A stretch of DNA of 38,108 nt from Acetobacter cerevisiae. Lineage in GTDB: Bacteria; Pseudomonadota; Alphaproteobacteria; Acetobacterales; Acetobacteraceae. Under the pieces are notes generated by a model. It was not told where the DNA came from and did no database searches. It saw nothing but the letters and a program-made list of their open reading frames with translations. The DNA is taken from the NCBI RefSeq assembly GCF_001580535.1, contig NZ_LHZA01000133.1, forward strand, positions 1 to 38,108, in the 5' to 3' direction. Below, piece by piece: positions 8,264 to 16,990 of this stretch. The position numbers were made by a program, and so were the translations under genes. The first letter of the stretch is position 1. Every line of letters begins with the position of its first letter.

Positions 8264-8446
8264 GGCTCTGCCCTATACGTTAGTTCTCTCCCGGCCTCTC
8301 CGTCATTCACCCTGTTCATATTCGGCAGCTTTCCGCCTCTTCCGCACGCCCTCCATGCAGGCCCTGCCATTGTCGGCGCCCGTTTTTTTGCGTATGGCAG
8401 ACAGGTCTTCCAACCGCCTTTTTCCGGATTGACCGCAGCAGTGACG

Positions 8447-9355
8447 ATGAGCACATCCCCCTCCCTTCCGTCTGACCATCAGGCGTCCCTCATCGACGGC
8501 AAAGGCTTTGCCGCCACCCTCCGGCAGCAGATCCGCGAAGATGTGCGCACGTTTCATGACGAGCATGGCGTCACCCCCGGTCTGGCCGTTATTCTGGTGG
8601 GCAATGACCCGGCGAGTGAAGTCTATGTGCGCAACAAAGCCATTCAGACGCACCACGCCGGTATGCGCTCCTTCATGCACATGCTGCCGGAAACAACCTC
8701 GGAAGAAGAACTGCTCGCGCTGATTGAGCGGCTTAACCATGACCCGGAAATTCACGGTATTCTGGTGCAGCTCCCCCTGCCGAACGGTCTGGATGCCCGC
8801 CGGGTGACCAATGCCATTCAGCCGGAAAAGGATGTGGATGGTCTTGGGGAAATCAATGCCGGACGTCTGGCCATTGGCCTGCCCAGCCTGATCCCCTGCA
8901 CACCGCTGGGCTGCCTGCTGCTGCTGCGGGACCAGCTGGGCGATATGCGCGGCAAGCACGCGGTGGTAATTGGCTGTTCCAATCTGGTGGGCAAACCGCT
9001 GGCTCTGCTGCTGCTGGCAGAAGGCTGCACGGTCTCTATTGCACATATCCACACGCGGGACACGGCGGCTCTGGCCCGTCAGGGTGATATTCTGGTGGTC
9101 GCCACCGGCTGCCGGGAACTGGTGCATGGTGACTGGATCAAACCCGGTGCCACCGTGATTGACGTGGGCATTACCCGCGTGACGACCGAGACCGGCAAGA
9201 CCCGTCTGGTCGGCGATGTGGTGTTTGATGAAGCCGTGAAAGTGGCTGGCCGCATCACACCTGTTCCGGGCGGTGTTGGTCCCATGACCATTGCCTGCCT
9301 GCTGAAAAACACCCTGATGGCCGCCCGCCTGCTGGTAACGGGGAAATCCGAATGA
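8447..9355 (+). CDS. folD: Bifunctional methylenetetrahydrofolate dehydrogenase/cyclohydrolase
   Basis: Interconverts 5,10-methylene-, 5,10-methenyl- and 10-formyl-tetrahydrofolate with NADP. About 302 residues show [20 protein letters not shown] with the catalytic lysine, the [12 protein letters not shown] and [14 protein letters not shown] motifs, the NAD(P)-binding [20 protein letters not shown] and the C-terminal [16 protein letters not shown]. All are diagnostic. The ATG at 8447 is the best codon start, although GTG 8441 and TTG 8429 are in frame. The stop overlaps the next ATG (ATGA, 9352-9355), so the downstream reductase-like gene is probably translationally coupled, linking two steps of one-carbon metabolism. 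Confidence 0.97.
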   Translation: MSTSPSLPSDHQASLIDGKGFAATLRQQIREDVRTFHDEHGVTPGLAVILVGNDPASEVYVRNKAIQTHHAGMRSFMHMLPETTSEEELLALIERLNHDPEIHGILVQLPLPNGLDARRVTNAIQPEKDVDGLGEINAGRLAIGLPSLIPCTPLGCLLLLRDQLGDMRGKHAVVIGCSNLVGKPLALLLLAEGCTVSIAHIHTRDTAALARQGDILVVATGCRELVHGDWIKPGATVIDVGITRVTTETGKTRLVGDVVFDEAVKVAGRITPVPGGVGPMTIACLLKNTLMAARLLVTGKSE

Positions 9356-10104
9356 GTCTGTCCCGCCTTTCCGTTGAACTGATCCCGCGCAGCGAGGACG
9401 CGCTTGCGCAGGACGTCACCAGTGTCAAAACACTGTTCCCGGCAGCAGACACGCTGAATATCCCGGATCTGATGCGCTTCCCGCTGCGGAGCTGGGACGC
9501 TGCGGCTTTGACCATGCCGCAGTTTGGCACGGTTGTTCCGCACGTGCGGGCCATTGATATCGCCCCCGGCGCTCCCCTCCCCGGCAGCACCCTGCCGGGG
9601 CTGAAGGAAGTGCTGGTGGTGCATGGTGACCCGCCGGCTGACCTTGCCCACCGCACTTATCCCAACAGCACGGAAAGCATTATCCGCCGCTACCGGAAGG
9701 AAGCGCCGCATCTGCGCATTTACGCAGCCTTCGACCCGTATCGCCGCGCCCCCTGGCGGGAACTGGAAGATATTGCCCGCAAGAAAGACGCAGGAGCCGA
9801 AGGGTTTTTCACCCAGCCTGTGTTTGACCTGAAGCTGTTCGACCTCTGCCGCGAATGGTTGCAGGATGAACAGGTTTTCTGGGGACTTTCCCCCGTTATC
9901 GGTCCGCGCTCCCGCTCATACTGGGAAACCACCAACCATGTGGTCTTCCCCAGGGATTTTGAGCCAACGCTGGACGCCAACATCCAGTTTGCCCAGTCCG
10001 TTCTGCGCCAGCTCTCGCAGGATCTGGGCTGTGCTTACCTCATGCCGCTACGGGTCAAACTGGACCAGTATCTGCCGCCGCTCATGGAGGCCTTAACGGC
10101 CTGA
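9352..10104 (+). CDS. Methylenetetrahydrofolate reductase-like TIM-barrel protein
   Basis: A 250-residue protein with a MetF-like layout: an N-terminal strand [10 protein letters not shown] (cf. the FEFFPPK-type start), a central [12 protein letters not shown] where MetF has LRGDPP, and [17 protein letters not shown] where MetF has the AGAxFxITQxFFD motif. It is shorter and more divergent than canonical MetF (about 290 residues). FAD binding and methylene-THF reduction are inferred, not proven. Coupling to folD by an ATGA overlap supports a folate role. It ends 56 bases before a strong two-way terminator. An alternative is a folate-linked paralogue with another acceptor. Confidence 0.68.
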   Translation: MSLSRLSVELIPRSEDALAQDVTSVKTLFPAADTLNIPDLMRFPLRSWDAAALTMPQFGTVVPHVRAIDIAPGAPLPGSTLPGLKEVLVVHGDPPADLAHRTYPNSTESIIRRYRKEAPHLRIYAAFDPYRRAPWRELEDIARKKDAGAEGFFTQPVFDLKLFDLCREWLQDEQVFWGLSPVIGPRSRSYWETTNHVVFPRDFEPTLDANIQFAQSVLRQLSQDLGCAYLMPLRVKLDQYLPPLMEALTA

Positions 10105-10160
10105 CTGCCTTTAAGACTCCGGCGTGTTATTTGGCGGCGGGTCATAAGTTTCCATCAAAC

Positions 10161-10207
10161 AAAAAACCGGCTGTGCCTCTGCAAAAGCAGGCACAGCCGG
10201 TTTTTTT
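10161..10207. terminator. Bidirectional rho-independent terminator
   Basis: A near-perfect 18-bp stem, AAAAAACCGGCTGTGCCT (10161-10178) paired with its complement (10189-10206), has a 10-base loop. The GC part is flanked by A and T runs, so it works in both directions. It separates the folD/MTHFR-like operon (+) from the convergent PEBP gene (-). Confidence 0.93.
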
Positions 10208-10244
10208 ATGCCGTAACAGAACGCTAAGCCATCACGCACAGGCG

Positions 10245-10739
10245 TCAGGGTTTCTCGCCGCTGTAAAGAGCCGTCAGGCTGGCAGAGGCCAGTTTGTGGT
10301 GGTGCACCATAAAACCCACCATGGCCGGGCTGGCGTCAGGAGCAATATCCAGTTTGGGCACGTCCAGCGCATAGACACTGAAAATATAGCGATGCGCCGG
10401 ACCCGGAGGAGGTGCAGCCCCGCCATAGCCGGGAGCGCCAAAATCGGTGCGCACCTGCACGGCTCCTTCCGGCAAGCCGCCTTTCCCAGACCCGGCCCCT
10501 TCGGGCAGCACCGTCACACTGGCGGGAATATTGGCGACAACCCAATGCCACCAGCCGGACCCGGTGGGGGCATCAGGGTCATACATCGTCACCACAAAGC
10601 TTTTGGTGCCCTCAGGAGCATTTTTCCACTCCAGAGCCGGGGATAAATTCTGCCCCGTCTGCCCCATGCCGTTATAAACCTGAGCCTGCGGCAGAGTGGC
10701 CCCGTCCGTAAACGCGGGACTTGTCAGAACAAAAGCCAT
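10245..10739 (-). CDS. YbhB/YbcL-family (PEBP-like) protein
   Basis: A 164-residue phosphatidylethanolamine-binding-protein/Raf-kinase-inhibitor-like protein. The ligand-pocket signatures are visible: NLSPALEWKNAPEGTKSFVVTMYDPDAPTG, GWWHWVVANIP, DFGAPGYGGAAPPPGPAHRY and IFSVYALDVPKLD. No signal peptide is seen, so it is cytosolic like E. coli YbhB. The physiological role of bacterial members is not settled. ATG 10739 has AAAGG about eight bases upstream. It is preceded by a 72-residue gene 13 bases away on the same strand, implying cotranscription. Confidence 0.93.
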   Translation of the reverse strand: MAFVLTSPAFTDGATLPQAQVYNGMGQTGQNLSPALEWKNAPEGTKSFVVTMYDPDAPTGSGWWHWVVANIPASVTVLPEGAGSGKGGLPEGAVQVRTDFGAPGYGGAAPPPGPAHRYIFSVYALDVPKLDIAPDASPAMVGFMVHHHKLASASLTALYSGEKP

Positions 10740-10752
10740 GGGTGCGCCTTTC

Positions 10753-10971
10753 TTACCAGTTGCGGCTGATCAGCCAGAATTCTTCAGATGTCAGCGTGAC
10801 AGCCTTGCCTGCGTCAGAATCCGCAGCCGCAGCAGCCAGCACTTCAATCCGTTCAATCATGATCACTTTACGCTGGTGGGCTTCCGTGGTTTCCGGGTTT
10901 GTCTTCAGAACATCCAGAGAAACCTTGGCCGCTTTGGCAACACGGGCAGCATCCAGCAGGGCATAAGACAT
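10753..10971 (-). CDS. Small hypothetical protein (72 aa)
   Basis: A 72-residue, mostly alpha-helical, Ala-rich protein starting MSYALLDAARVAKAAK and ending SEEFWLISRNW. I do not recognise a family. Support is a clean GGAG seven bases upstream of ATG 10971, tight spacing (13 bases) to the PEBP gene and codon usage like its neighbours. A longer in-frame extension to 11109 overlaps a palindromic leader and lacks a good ribosome site, so I prefer the short form. No signal, membrane segment or metal site is seen. Confidence 0.62.
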   Translation of the reverse strand: MSYALLDAARVAKAAKVSLDVLKTNPETTEAHQRKVIMIERIEVLAAAAADSDAGKAVTLTSEEFWLISRNW

Positions 10972-11058
10972 AGTGGGTCTCCATATGGGTTTGTTTGCAA
11001 AGCGAAATCTGGCCCCGCAGAGCGCCTTCTTCAACCCCGCGAGAGAACGCAGCACCCA

Positions 11059-11099
11059 TGTCTGGCCGTTTCGGCGGACAGTAAGCGTCAGGCCAGACA
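11059..11099. repeat. 9-bp perfect inverted repeat in the queA upstream region
   Basis: TGTCTGGCC (11059-11067) and GGCCAGACA (11091-11099) are perfect complements separated by 23 bases. There is no T-run, so it is not a usual terminator. It lies between the minus-strand 72-residue gene and queA. Confidence 0.7.
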
Positions 11100-11212
11100 C
11101 CGCCCTCAAGCCTCCTTATCCTGAAAAAACGTGCGTTATCCGGCATTCTGCCCCCTCCAGACGCCACTCCCCTCTGGCGTCGCTGCACCCTATTGCGTAA
11201 ACCCGTTTCAAC

Positions 11213-12292
11213 ATGAGCGACCGCACCGAAGATTTTGATTTCCACCTGCCCGAAACCCTGATTGCGCAGGAACCAGCCCGACCGCGTGAAGCCGCGCGTC
11301 TGCTGGATGTCCCCCCACACGGCCCCTTTATGGACCGCCATGTGAGCGATCTGCCCAGCCTGCTGAAAGCGGGTGATCTGCTGGTAGCGAACGATACCGC
11401 CGTCATCCGCGCCCAGCTGCATGGCCTGCGCGGTGAAGCGCATATCGGGATTACGCTGGACCGGATTCTGCCCGATACCTCATGGCATGTGCTGGTGCGC
11501 AATGCCCGCCGCCTGAAGGTGGGCGACACCCTGACCTTTAACGGCAGCAGCCACACCGCCACCGTTCTGGCACGGGAAGAAGGCGGCGGTGCAGTGCTGC
11601 GTTTTTCCGCCGAAGGCTCTGCGTTTGATACGTTCCTGCAGGACGTCGGCGCACTGGCGTTGCCCCCGTATATCCATCGCCCGCACGGCCCCACCGCGCA
11701 GGACGCGAAGGATTACGCGACCATTTTTGCCGAGCATAAAGGGGCTGTCGCGGCTCCCACCGCAGGGCTGCATTTTACCCCCACGTTGCTGGAAGCCGTC
11801 GACGCCACCGGCGCGGAACGCTGCACCCTGACGCTGCATGTCGGCGCAGGCACCTTCCTGCCTGTTCGTGAAAATGATATTTCCAAACACCATATGCATG
11901 CCGAACGCGGTATCATCACGCCGGAAACAGCGGATCGCATCAATGCCGTGCGCAAGGCCGGAGGCCGCATTATTGCTGTCGGCACCACCAGCCTGCGCCT
12001 GCTGGAAAGTGCTGCGGATGAAAACGGCATTGTGCATCCGTTTGATGATGTCACCTCCATTTTCATCCGGCCCGGCTACCGCTTCCGCGCTGTCGATATG
12101 CTGATGACCAACTTCCACCTGCCGCGCTCGACCCTGTTCATGCTGGTCTGCGCCTTTGCGGGGGAAGAGCGGATGCGTGCGGCCTACGCCCATGCCATCC
12201 AGACGGGTTACCGTTTTTATTCCTACGGGGACGCCTGCCTGCTGCGCTGTGCCAACCCTATTGAGGCCCACCGCACCGGAGAGTCCGCATGA
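11213..12292 (+). CDS. queA: S-adenosylmethionine:tRNA ribosyltransferase-isomerase
   Basis: Transfers and isomerises the ribosyl group of S-adenosylmethionine onto preQ1-modified tRNA, giving epoxyqueuosine at position 34. The 359-residue protein begins with the family signature [25 protein letters not shown]. It has [19 protein letters not shown] (here AQL), [53 protein letters not shown] and [19 protein letters not shown]. It overlaps tgt by four bases (ATGA). With queG it forms a late queuosine operon. The preQ1 synthesis genes (queC, queD, queE, queF) are not in the window. Confidence 0.97.
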   Translation: MSDRTEDFDFHLPETLIAQEPARPREAARLLDVPPHGPFMDRHVSDLPSLLKAGDLLVANDTAVIRAQLHGLRGEAHIGITLDRILPDTSWHVLVRNARRLKVGDTLTFNGSSHTATVLAREEGGGAVLRFSAEGSAFDTFLQDVGALALPPYIHRPHGPTAQDAKDYATIFAEHKGAVAAPTAGLHFTPTLLEAVDATGAERCTLTLHVGAGTFLPVRENDISKHHMHAERGIITPETADRINAVRKAGGRIIAVGTTSLRLLESAADENGIVHPFDDVTSIFIRPGYRFRAVDMLMTNFHLPRSTLFMLVCAFAGEERMRAAYAHAIQTGYRFYSYGDACLLRCANPIEAHRTGESA

Positions 12293-13449
12293 GCCGTTTC
12301 CACTGGACCTGTGAAAGCACGGACGGCGCTGCCCGCGCGGGGATGCTGCACACCGCCCACGGCCCCGTCGCCACCCCCACCTTCATGCCGGTGGGCACCG
12401 TCGGCACCGTCAAGGCCATGACGATGGATGCCGTGCGCTCCACCGGAGCCGGCATTGTGCTGGGCAACACTTACCACCTCATGCTGCGGCCGGGTGCGGA
12501 ACGTATCCGTGCGCTGGGTGGCCTCCATCGCTTTATGGACTGGTCCGGCCCGATCCTGACCGATTCCGGCGGGTTTCAGGTGATGTCCCTCGGCGCACTG
12601 CGCAAGCTGGATCAGGATGGCGTCACCTTCCGTTCCCACATTGATGGCTCTTACCATCGACTGACACCGGAAATCTCGACCGACATTCAGCACGCGCTGG
12701 ATGCCACTATCACCATGTGTTTTGACGAATGCCCGGCCCTGCCCGCACCGCCGGAAACCATTGCCGCTTCCATGCGGATGTCCATGCGGTGGGCCGCCCG
12801 CTCACGCGAGGCCTTTGTGCAGCGCACCGGCTATGGCCAGTTTGGGATTGTGCAGGGTGGCACGGAGCAGGACCTGCGGGCGGAAAGCGTTAAAGCCCTG
12901 ACGGATATCGGGTTTGAAGGCTACGCCATTGGCGGTCTGGCTGTAGGCGAAGGGCAGGAACTGATGTTCGCCACGCTGGACACCACGGTGCCCGTCATGC
13001 CGCAAAATGCCCCGCGTTATCTGATGGGCGTTGGCACGCCGGATGACCTGCTGGGCAGCGTGCAGCGCGGCGTGGACATGTTTGACTGCGTGATGCCCAC
13101 ACGCGCCGGTCGCACTGCCCGCGCTTATACGGAACGCGGCACGCTCAACCTGCGCAACGCCCGCCACGCGACGGATGCCCGTCCCATTTCCCCTGACTGT
13201 GACTGTCTGGCCTGTTCCCGCCACAGCCGCGCCTATCTGCACCATCTGTTCCGAGCCAATGAAATTCTCGGCCCGATGCTGCTGACATGGCATAACATTG
13301 CCTACTATCAGCGCCTGATGCGCCAGATTCGCGAAGCCATTGTGGAAGGCCGCCTGGACGAACTCGCCACTACGCTACGCGCCAACTGGGCGGCGGAAGA
13401 CTGGACGGAAGACGAAATGCCTCAACCCACCATTCCTCCGGTCCCCTGA
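12289..13449 (+). CDS. tgt: tRNA-guanine transglycosylase
   Basis: Exchanges guanine 34 of GUN-anticodon tRNAs for preQ1. The 386-residue protein shows [17 protein letters not shown] near the start and [11 protein letters not shown]. The substrate loop [13 protein letters not shown] carries the catalytic aspartate, and the nucleophile region is [20 protein letters not shown]-terminal zinc site reads [18 protein letters not shown]. All active-site motifs are present. The start ATG 12289 overlaps the queA stop, and queG begins 11 bases after its stop. Tgt normally acts before QueA in the pathway, so the operon order is not pathway order. Confidence 0.98.
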   Translation: MSRFHWTCESTDGAARAGMLHTAHGPVATPTFMPVGTVGTVKAMTMDAVRSTGAGIVLGNTYHLMLRPGAERIRALGGLHRFMDWSGPILTDSGGFQVMSLGALRKLDQDGVTFRSHIDGSYHRLTPEISTDIQHALDATITMCFDECPALPAPPETIAASMRMSMRWAARSREAFVQRTGYGQFGIVQGGTEQDLRAESVKALTDIGFEGYAIGGLAVGEGQELMFATLDTTVPVMPQNAPRYLMGVGTPDDLLGSVQRGVDMFDCVMPTRAGRTARAYTERGTLNLRNARHATDARPISPDCDCLACSRHSRAYLHHLFRANEILGPMLLTWHNIAYYQRLMRQIREAIVEGRLDELATTLRANWAAEDWTEDEMPQPTIPPVP

Positions 13450-13460
13450 AAGCAGTCCCT

Positions 13461-14624
13461 ATGTCCTCCCTGAGCGGAGCAGAAAAACTGGCGGCCCGGA
13501 TCAGGGAAAAAGCTCTGGCACTGGGGTTTGACGCCATCGGCTTCTGCCCCGCCCATCTTGGCCCGGAGGTTCGGGACCGTCTGACGGACTTTCTGGCCAA
13601 CGGCTATCACGGCGAAATGGGCTGGCTGGCCGACAGAGCCGACCAGCGCACCCAACCCACCACCCTCTGGCCGGAAGCCCGCACCGTGATTGCGCTCGGC
13701 CTGTCCTACGCACCGGAGGGCGATCCGCTCGCCACTCTCAGCCAGCCTGACCGGGGCAATATTTCCGTTTACGCGCGCCACCGCGATTATCATGACCTGA
13801 TCAAAGGCATGCTGAAGCATCTGGCGCAATTTGTTGTCCGGGAGGGCACTCTGGAAGCGGCGCGGGCGCTTACCGCCGCACAACGCCGAAATACCCACAG
13901 CAACCAGCATAACACACCCGACCAACACCCCGCCAAAGAACTGCGTCCCCAGCCTCCCGGCGTTAAAGTCTTTGTGGATACCGCCCCAGTTGCGGAAAAG
14001 CCGCTGGCAGAGCAGGCCGGACTCGGCTGGCAGGGCAAGCACACCAATCTGGTGTCCCGCAGTCATGGCAGCTGGCTGTTTTTAGGGGAAATCTACACCA
14101 CACTGGCTCTGCCCACCTCGCCCCCTTCGGGCGGAGGGTGCGGCAGTTGCACGCGTTGCCTGACCGCCTGCCCCACACAGGCTTTCCCGGCTCCCTACAG
14201 TATGGATGCCCGACGCTGTATTTCCTATCTGACCATTGAATATGCCGGCCCCATTCCTCTGGACCTGCGCCCTGCCATTGGTACGCATATTTATGGGTGT
14301 GATGATTGTCTGGCTGTCTGCCCATGGAATCGCTTTGCGCAGGCATCGCGCCAAATCAAACTGCAACCCCGGCCTGACCTGATGGCCCCGGATCTGGTCA
14401 GCCTGAGCCAGCTGGATGATGCCGCCTTCCGTCAGAAATTTTCCGGCTCTCCCATTAAACGCATCGGGCGCAACCGCTTTGTGCGAAATGTGCTGATCGC
14501 CATGGGTAATTCCGGACTCGCAGAATTACGCCCGCACGCCCATCGCCTCACGCAGGACCCGGACAGCGTCGTGGCCGAGGCCGCCCAATGGGCCGTCGCC
14601 CGTCTGGAAGGCCTTTGCGCATGA
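13461..14624 (+). CDS. queG: Epoxyqueuosine reductase
   Basis: Reduces epoxyqueuosine to queuosine on tRNA using cobalamin and two [4Fe-4S] clusters. Of 387 residues, [24 protein letters not shown] contains D173, which aligns with the general acid of the family. The ferredoxin-type cysteines are C227, C230, C233, C237 and C253, then C280, C283 and C287 ([13 protein letters not shown]). Relative to E. coli QueG there is an extra 30 or so residues at about 127-165, rich in Gln, Asn and His. It needs B12, so the host should make or import cobalamin. The ATG at 13461 follows tgt by 11 bases, and the stop overlaps the next gene. Confidence 0.96.
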   Translation: MSSLSGAEKLAARIREKALALGFDAIGFCPAHLGPEVRDRLTDFLANGYHGEMGWLADRADQRTQPTTLWPEARTVIALGLSYAPEGDPLATLSQPDRGNISVYARHRDYHDLIKGMLKHLAQFVVREGTLEAARALTAAQRRNTHSNQHNTPDQHPAKELRPQPPGVKVFVDTAPVAEKPLAEQAGLGWQGKHTNLVSRSHGSWLFLGEIYTTLALPTSPPSGGGCGSCTRCLTACPTQAFPAPYSMDARRCISYLTIEYAGPIPLDLRPAIGTHIYGCDDCLAVCPWNRFAQASRQIKLQPRPDLMAPDLVSLSQLDDAAFRQKFSGSPIKRIGRNRFVRNVLIAMGNSGLAELRPHAHRLTQDPDSVVAEAAQWAVARLEGLCA

Positions 14625-14869
14625 GTGCCCATTTGCGCAAACGCAGCCTGATTCTCTCCGGTCATGATACCAGCGTGGCGCTGGAACCGGAGTTCTGGCA
14701 GGTGCTGGAAGACATGGCCCGCGACCATAATCAGCCTCTCCCCGTGCTGGTCACGCAACTGGATACGGAACGTCGCCCCGTTCAGTCTCTGGCCTCTTTC
14801 CTGAGGGTGCAGGCCCTGCTCTGGTTGCAAAAACAGAGCGCCGCTCAGGGCTCGGACGCCGCAACCTGA
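14621..14869 (+). CDS. Ribbon-helix-helix (RHH_4-type) small protein
   Basis: An 82-residue protein matching the Rhodospirillales/Acetobacteraceae RHH_4 family: [28 protein letters not shown], then [12 protein letters not shown] and [13 protein letters not shown]. The family is predicted to bind DNA through a beta-ribbon, but targets are unknown. The start ATG 14621 overlaps the queG stop (ATGA), so it is translationally coupled to queuosine synthesis. The shorter start is preferred over an upstream in-frame ATG-like codon inside queG. Whether it controls the que operon or just rides along is an inference for testing. Confidence 0.85.
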   Translation: MSAHLRKRSLILSGHDTSVALEPEFWQVLEDMARDHNQPLPVLVTQLDTERRPVQSLASFLRVQALLWLQKQSAAQGSDAAT

Positions 14870-15073
14870 GAGTTTTGCAGATTGATCTGGCACCAGGATT
14901 TACGCCAGCCTGCCTTGGTGTTCCCCGCGTCTGTTTCCGCCTCTTCAAAGGCCTCACGGCTGAATTGCCCAGCCTTCATCTTCTCGCATCCTGTCCCCAC
15001 CTGCTATGCTGCCCAGACGGAGCACAGGCGGGTCCAATTTGGGCCGCAGCCCAGACAATGCTAAGCAGGCAAC

Positions 15074-15901
15074 ATGGCGATATGGGGTAAGATTTTTGGT
15101 GGTGTCGCAGGTTTTGCCATGGGCGGACCTGTTGGCGCAGCTTTGGGCACAGCACTGGGGCATGCCGCAGATAAAGGCACGCTGCTTCAGCCTCCTACCG
15201 GGGGGTGGAGTGACCGCTGGGCCGCCCGTGCAAATCCCGATCCAAATGGCGCGGCGACGTTCATGGCCGCCAAGCTGGCAGCGGCTCTGGGCAAGAAAGA
15301 ACAGCTCTACGGCCTGACGAGCATCATTCTTTGCGCCAAGCTGGCCAAGTGCGATGCGCCGGTGAACCGTCGGGAAATCGACGCCTTCAAAATGCGCTTC
15401 CGGGTGCCGGATGAAAACATGCGCGAAGTTGGCCGCCTGTTTGACCTCGCCCGCCAGAGAACGGACGATTACGAATCCTTCGCCCGGGAACTCGGCACAG
15501 CCTACGCGCAGGATAAGCAGCCGCTGGAAGACCTGATGGGCGTGCTCTTCGGCATTGCCCGCGCGGATCTGGCTGCTGATGAACCGCTGACCAAAGAAGA
15601 AACCAAGTTCCTGCAGCGCGTGCATGCACTTTTCGGCCTGAGCCGTGGCGCGTGGGAACGAGCCGAGCAAGGCCGATCCCGCCCGGCAATGGCGGAAGAA
15701 GACGCCTACGTGGTGATGGGCGTGGATGCCTCCCTCTCCAACGAGGAACTGCGCGCCCGCTGGAAGGTGCTGGTGCGGCAATATCACCCGGATGTGATGG
15801 CGTCTCGCAAGGCCTCGCCAGCTGAAATTGCCGAAGCTTCGGCCAAAATTTCCCGCATCAACGCCGCATGGGATATGATCAAACGGGATCGTGGCCTGTA
15901 A
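15074..15901 (+). CDS. TerB-domain/DnaJ-type protein (DjlA-like)
   Basis: A 275-residue protein with three parts. The N-terminus is Gly-rich and hydrophobic (GGVAGFAMGGPVGAALGTAL), resembling a glycine zipper or membrane-associated segment. A helical TerB-like domain spans about 60-205 (SIILCAKLAKCDAPVNRREIDAFK). The C-terminal J-domain (about 210-275) has the diagnostic HPD at 238-240. Together these match DjlA-type co-chaperones that stimulate DnaK ATPase at the membrane, although the N-terminal segment is not a classical single helix. The ATG at 15074 starts the ordered frame. It is followed by the mlaA leader after 217 bases. Confidence 0.85.
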   Translation: MAIWGKIFGGVAGFAMGGPVGAALGTALGHAADKGTLLQPPTGGWSDRWAARANPDPNGAATFMAAKLAAALGKKEQLYGLTSIILCAKLAKCDAPVNRREIDAFKMRFRVPDENMREVGRLFDLARQRTDDYESFARELGTAYAQDKQPLEDLMGVLFGIARADLAADEPLTKEETKFLQRVHALFGLSRGAWERAEQGRSRPAMAEEDAYVVMGVDASLSNEELRARWKVLVRQYHPDVMASRKASPAEIAEASAKISRINAAWDMIKRDRGL

Positions 15902-15941
15902 GTGCCAGCGGTGCGGCATTCGCGCAACAATATTGGAAAAA

Positions 15942-16118
15942 TTGACACATCCGTTAAACCAAAAGGCCTAAGCAGCGCTTCTTTTCTGCTCCCCTGCCTC
16001 TCATGCAGGGATGACCTGCATTGCGCAGAACGTTTCTCGTGGTAGAGAGGGCAGCAGAAGACTCCTGCCTTTAGGTCAGGTTTTACTGGTGCGTCACAGG
16101 GTGAAGGTAAACGCGGCA
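15942..16118 (+). promoter_or_regulatory. mlaA upstream region with consensus -35 and alternative hairpins
   Basis: A perfect -35 TTGACA is at 15942-15947; a -10 near 15965-15971 is weak. Downstream, GCAGG (16005-16009) can pair either with CCTGC at 15993-15997 or with CCTGC at 16015-16019. Further on, GGCAG (16050-16054) can pair with CTGCC (16065-16069), while CCTG (16064-16067) can pair with CAGG (16077-16080) just before TTTT. This could be a structured leader, but no known riboswitch was recognised. Confidence 0.45.
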
Positions 16119-16967
16119 ATGAATTCAGGACGGAACGGTGCACGGCTCCGCCCTCGCGGTCAGACACATGCGGGTCAGACTCGGGAAGGCTCTTCGGCCC
16201 AGCGCCGTTTTTCCTCACGCAGCTCTTTACTGGTCGCAACTCTTGTCGCCCTGACGGGGTGCAGCGCCATCAAGGCCCCCGTCCCCAAAGACCCGGACGC
16301 CCTTGAGGAATACAAGCAGGCAAACGACCCCTACGAGCCGCTGAACCGCAAGGTCTATAACCTGACCATGACGTTCGACCACTGGGCGCTGCGCCCGGTC
16401 GCCAAAGCCTATGTGTGGGCCGTGCCGCGCCCTGTCCGGAATTCTCTGGGCAACATGATCACCACCATGAATGAACCCTCCGTGTTCTTTAACGACGTGG
16501 GTGCAGGCAAGCCCCGCCGTGCGGGTGATTCCTTCGTACGCTGGTGCATCAACATGTCCGTGGGTATTGGCGGGCTGATCGATGTCGCCAAAATGGCCGG
16601 GTATCCGCATCATGATAATGATGCCGGCATGACACTGGCCAACTGGGGTATCCCCTCAGGCCCGTATCTGTTCCTGCCTATGGGCCCCTCCTCCATCCGT
16701 GATGGGATCGGCTACGGGATTGATCAGGGCCTCTCCCCCTGGAACTACGTCCCGCGTGGCTATGGGCTGATCAGCTTCAACTGGGCCTATAACATGATGG
16801 GCGTTGTGCATGGTCGCTCCACGCATCTGGATGAGCTGGATGCCCTGCAGCGTGATGCACTGGACCCTTACGCAACAATCCGCAGCGCCTATCAGCAGCA
16901 GCGGAAGGCACAGGCTGAGGCGATCAAGAATGATAACCGCGCCACCGTGCCAGCTTGGTACCACTAA
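16119..16967 (+). CDS. mlaA: MlaA (VacJ) outer-membrane lipoprotein
   Basis: Outer-membrane component that removes mislocalised phospholipids from the outer leaflet and hands them to MlaC. The 282-residue precursor has a long basic N-terminus, a hydrophobic core and a lipobox LTGC with lipidated C48, followed by the hallmark NDPYEPLNRKVYNLTM. It continues with VRNSLGNMITTMNEPSVFFND, FVRWCINMSVGIGGLIDVA and GPYLFLPMGPSSIRD, all typical of MlaA. ATG 16119 is chosen with AAGG upstream; GTG 16101 is an alternative. MlaC follows after 23 bases in an operon. Confidence 0.95.
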   Translation: MNSGRNGARLRPRGQTHAGQTREGSSAQRRFSSRSSLLVATLVALTGCSAIKAPVPKDPDALEEYKQANDPYEPLNRKVYNLTMTFDHWALRPVAKAYVWAVPRPVRNSLGNMITTMNEPSVFFNDVGAGKPRRAGDSFVRWCINMSVGIGGLIDVAKMAGYPHHDNDAGMTLANWGIPSGPYLFLPMGPSSIRDGIGYGIDQGLSPWNYVPRGYGLISFNWAYNMMGVVHGRSTHLDELDALQRDALDPYATIRSAYQQQRKAQAEAIKNDNRATVPAWYH

Positions 16968-16990
16968 AAAGCAACAAGGATAGCGCCGAC

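Noticed and set aside
10972..11212. preQ1 riboswitch ahead of queA
   Set aside because: No preQ1 aptamer pattern could be seen; only a simple inverted repeat is present.
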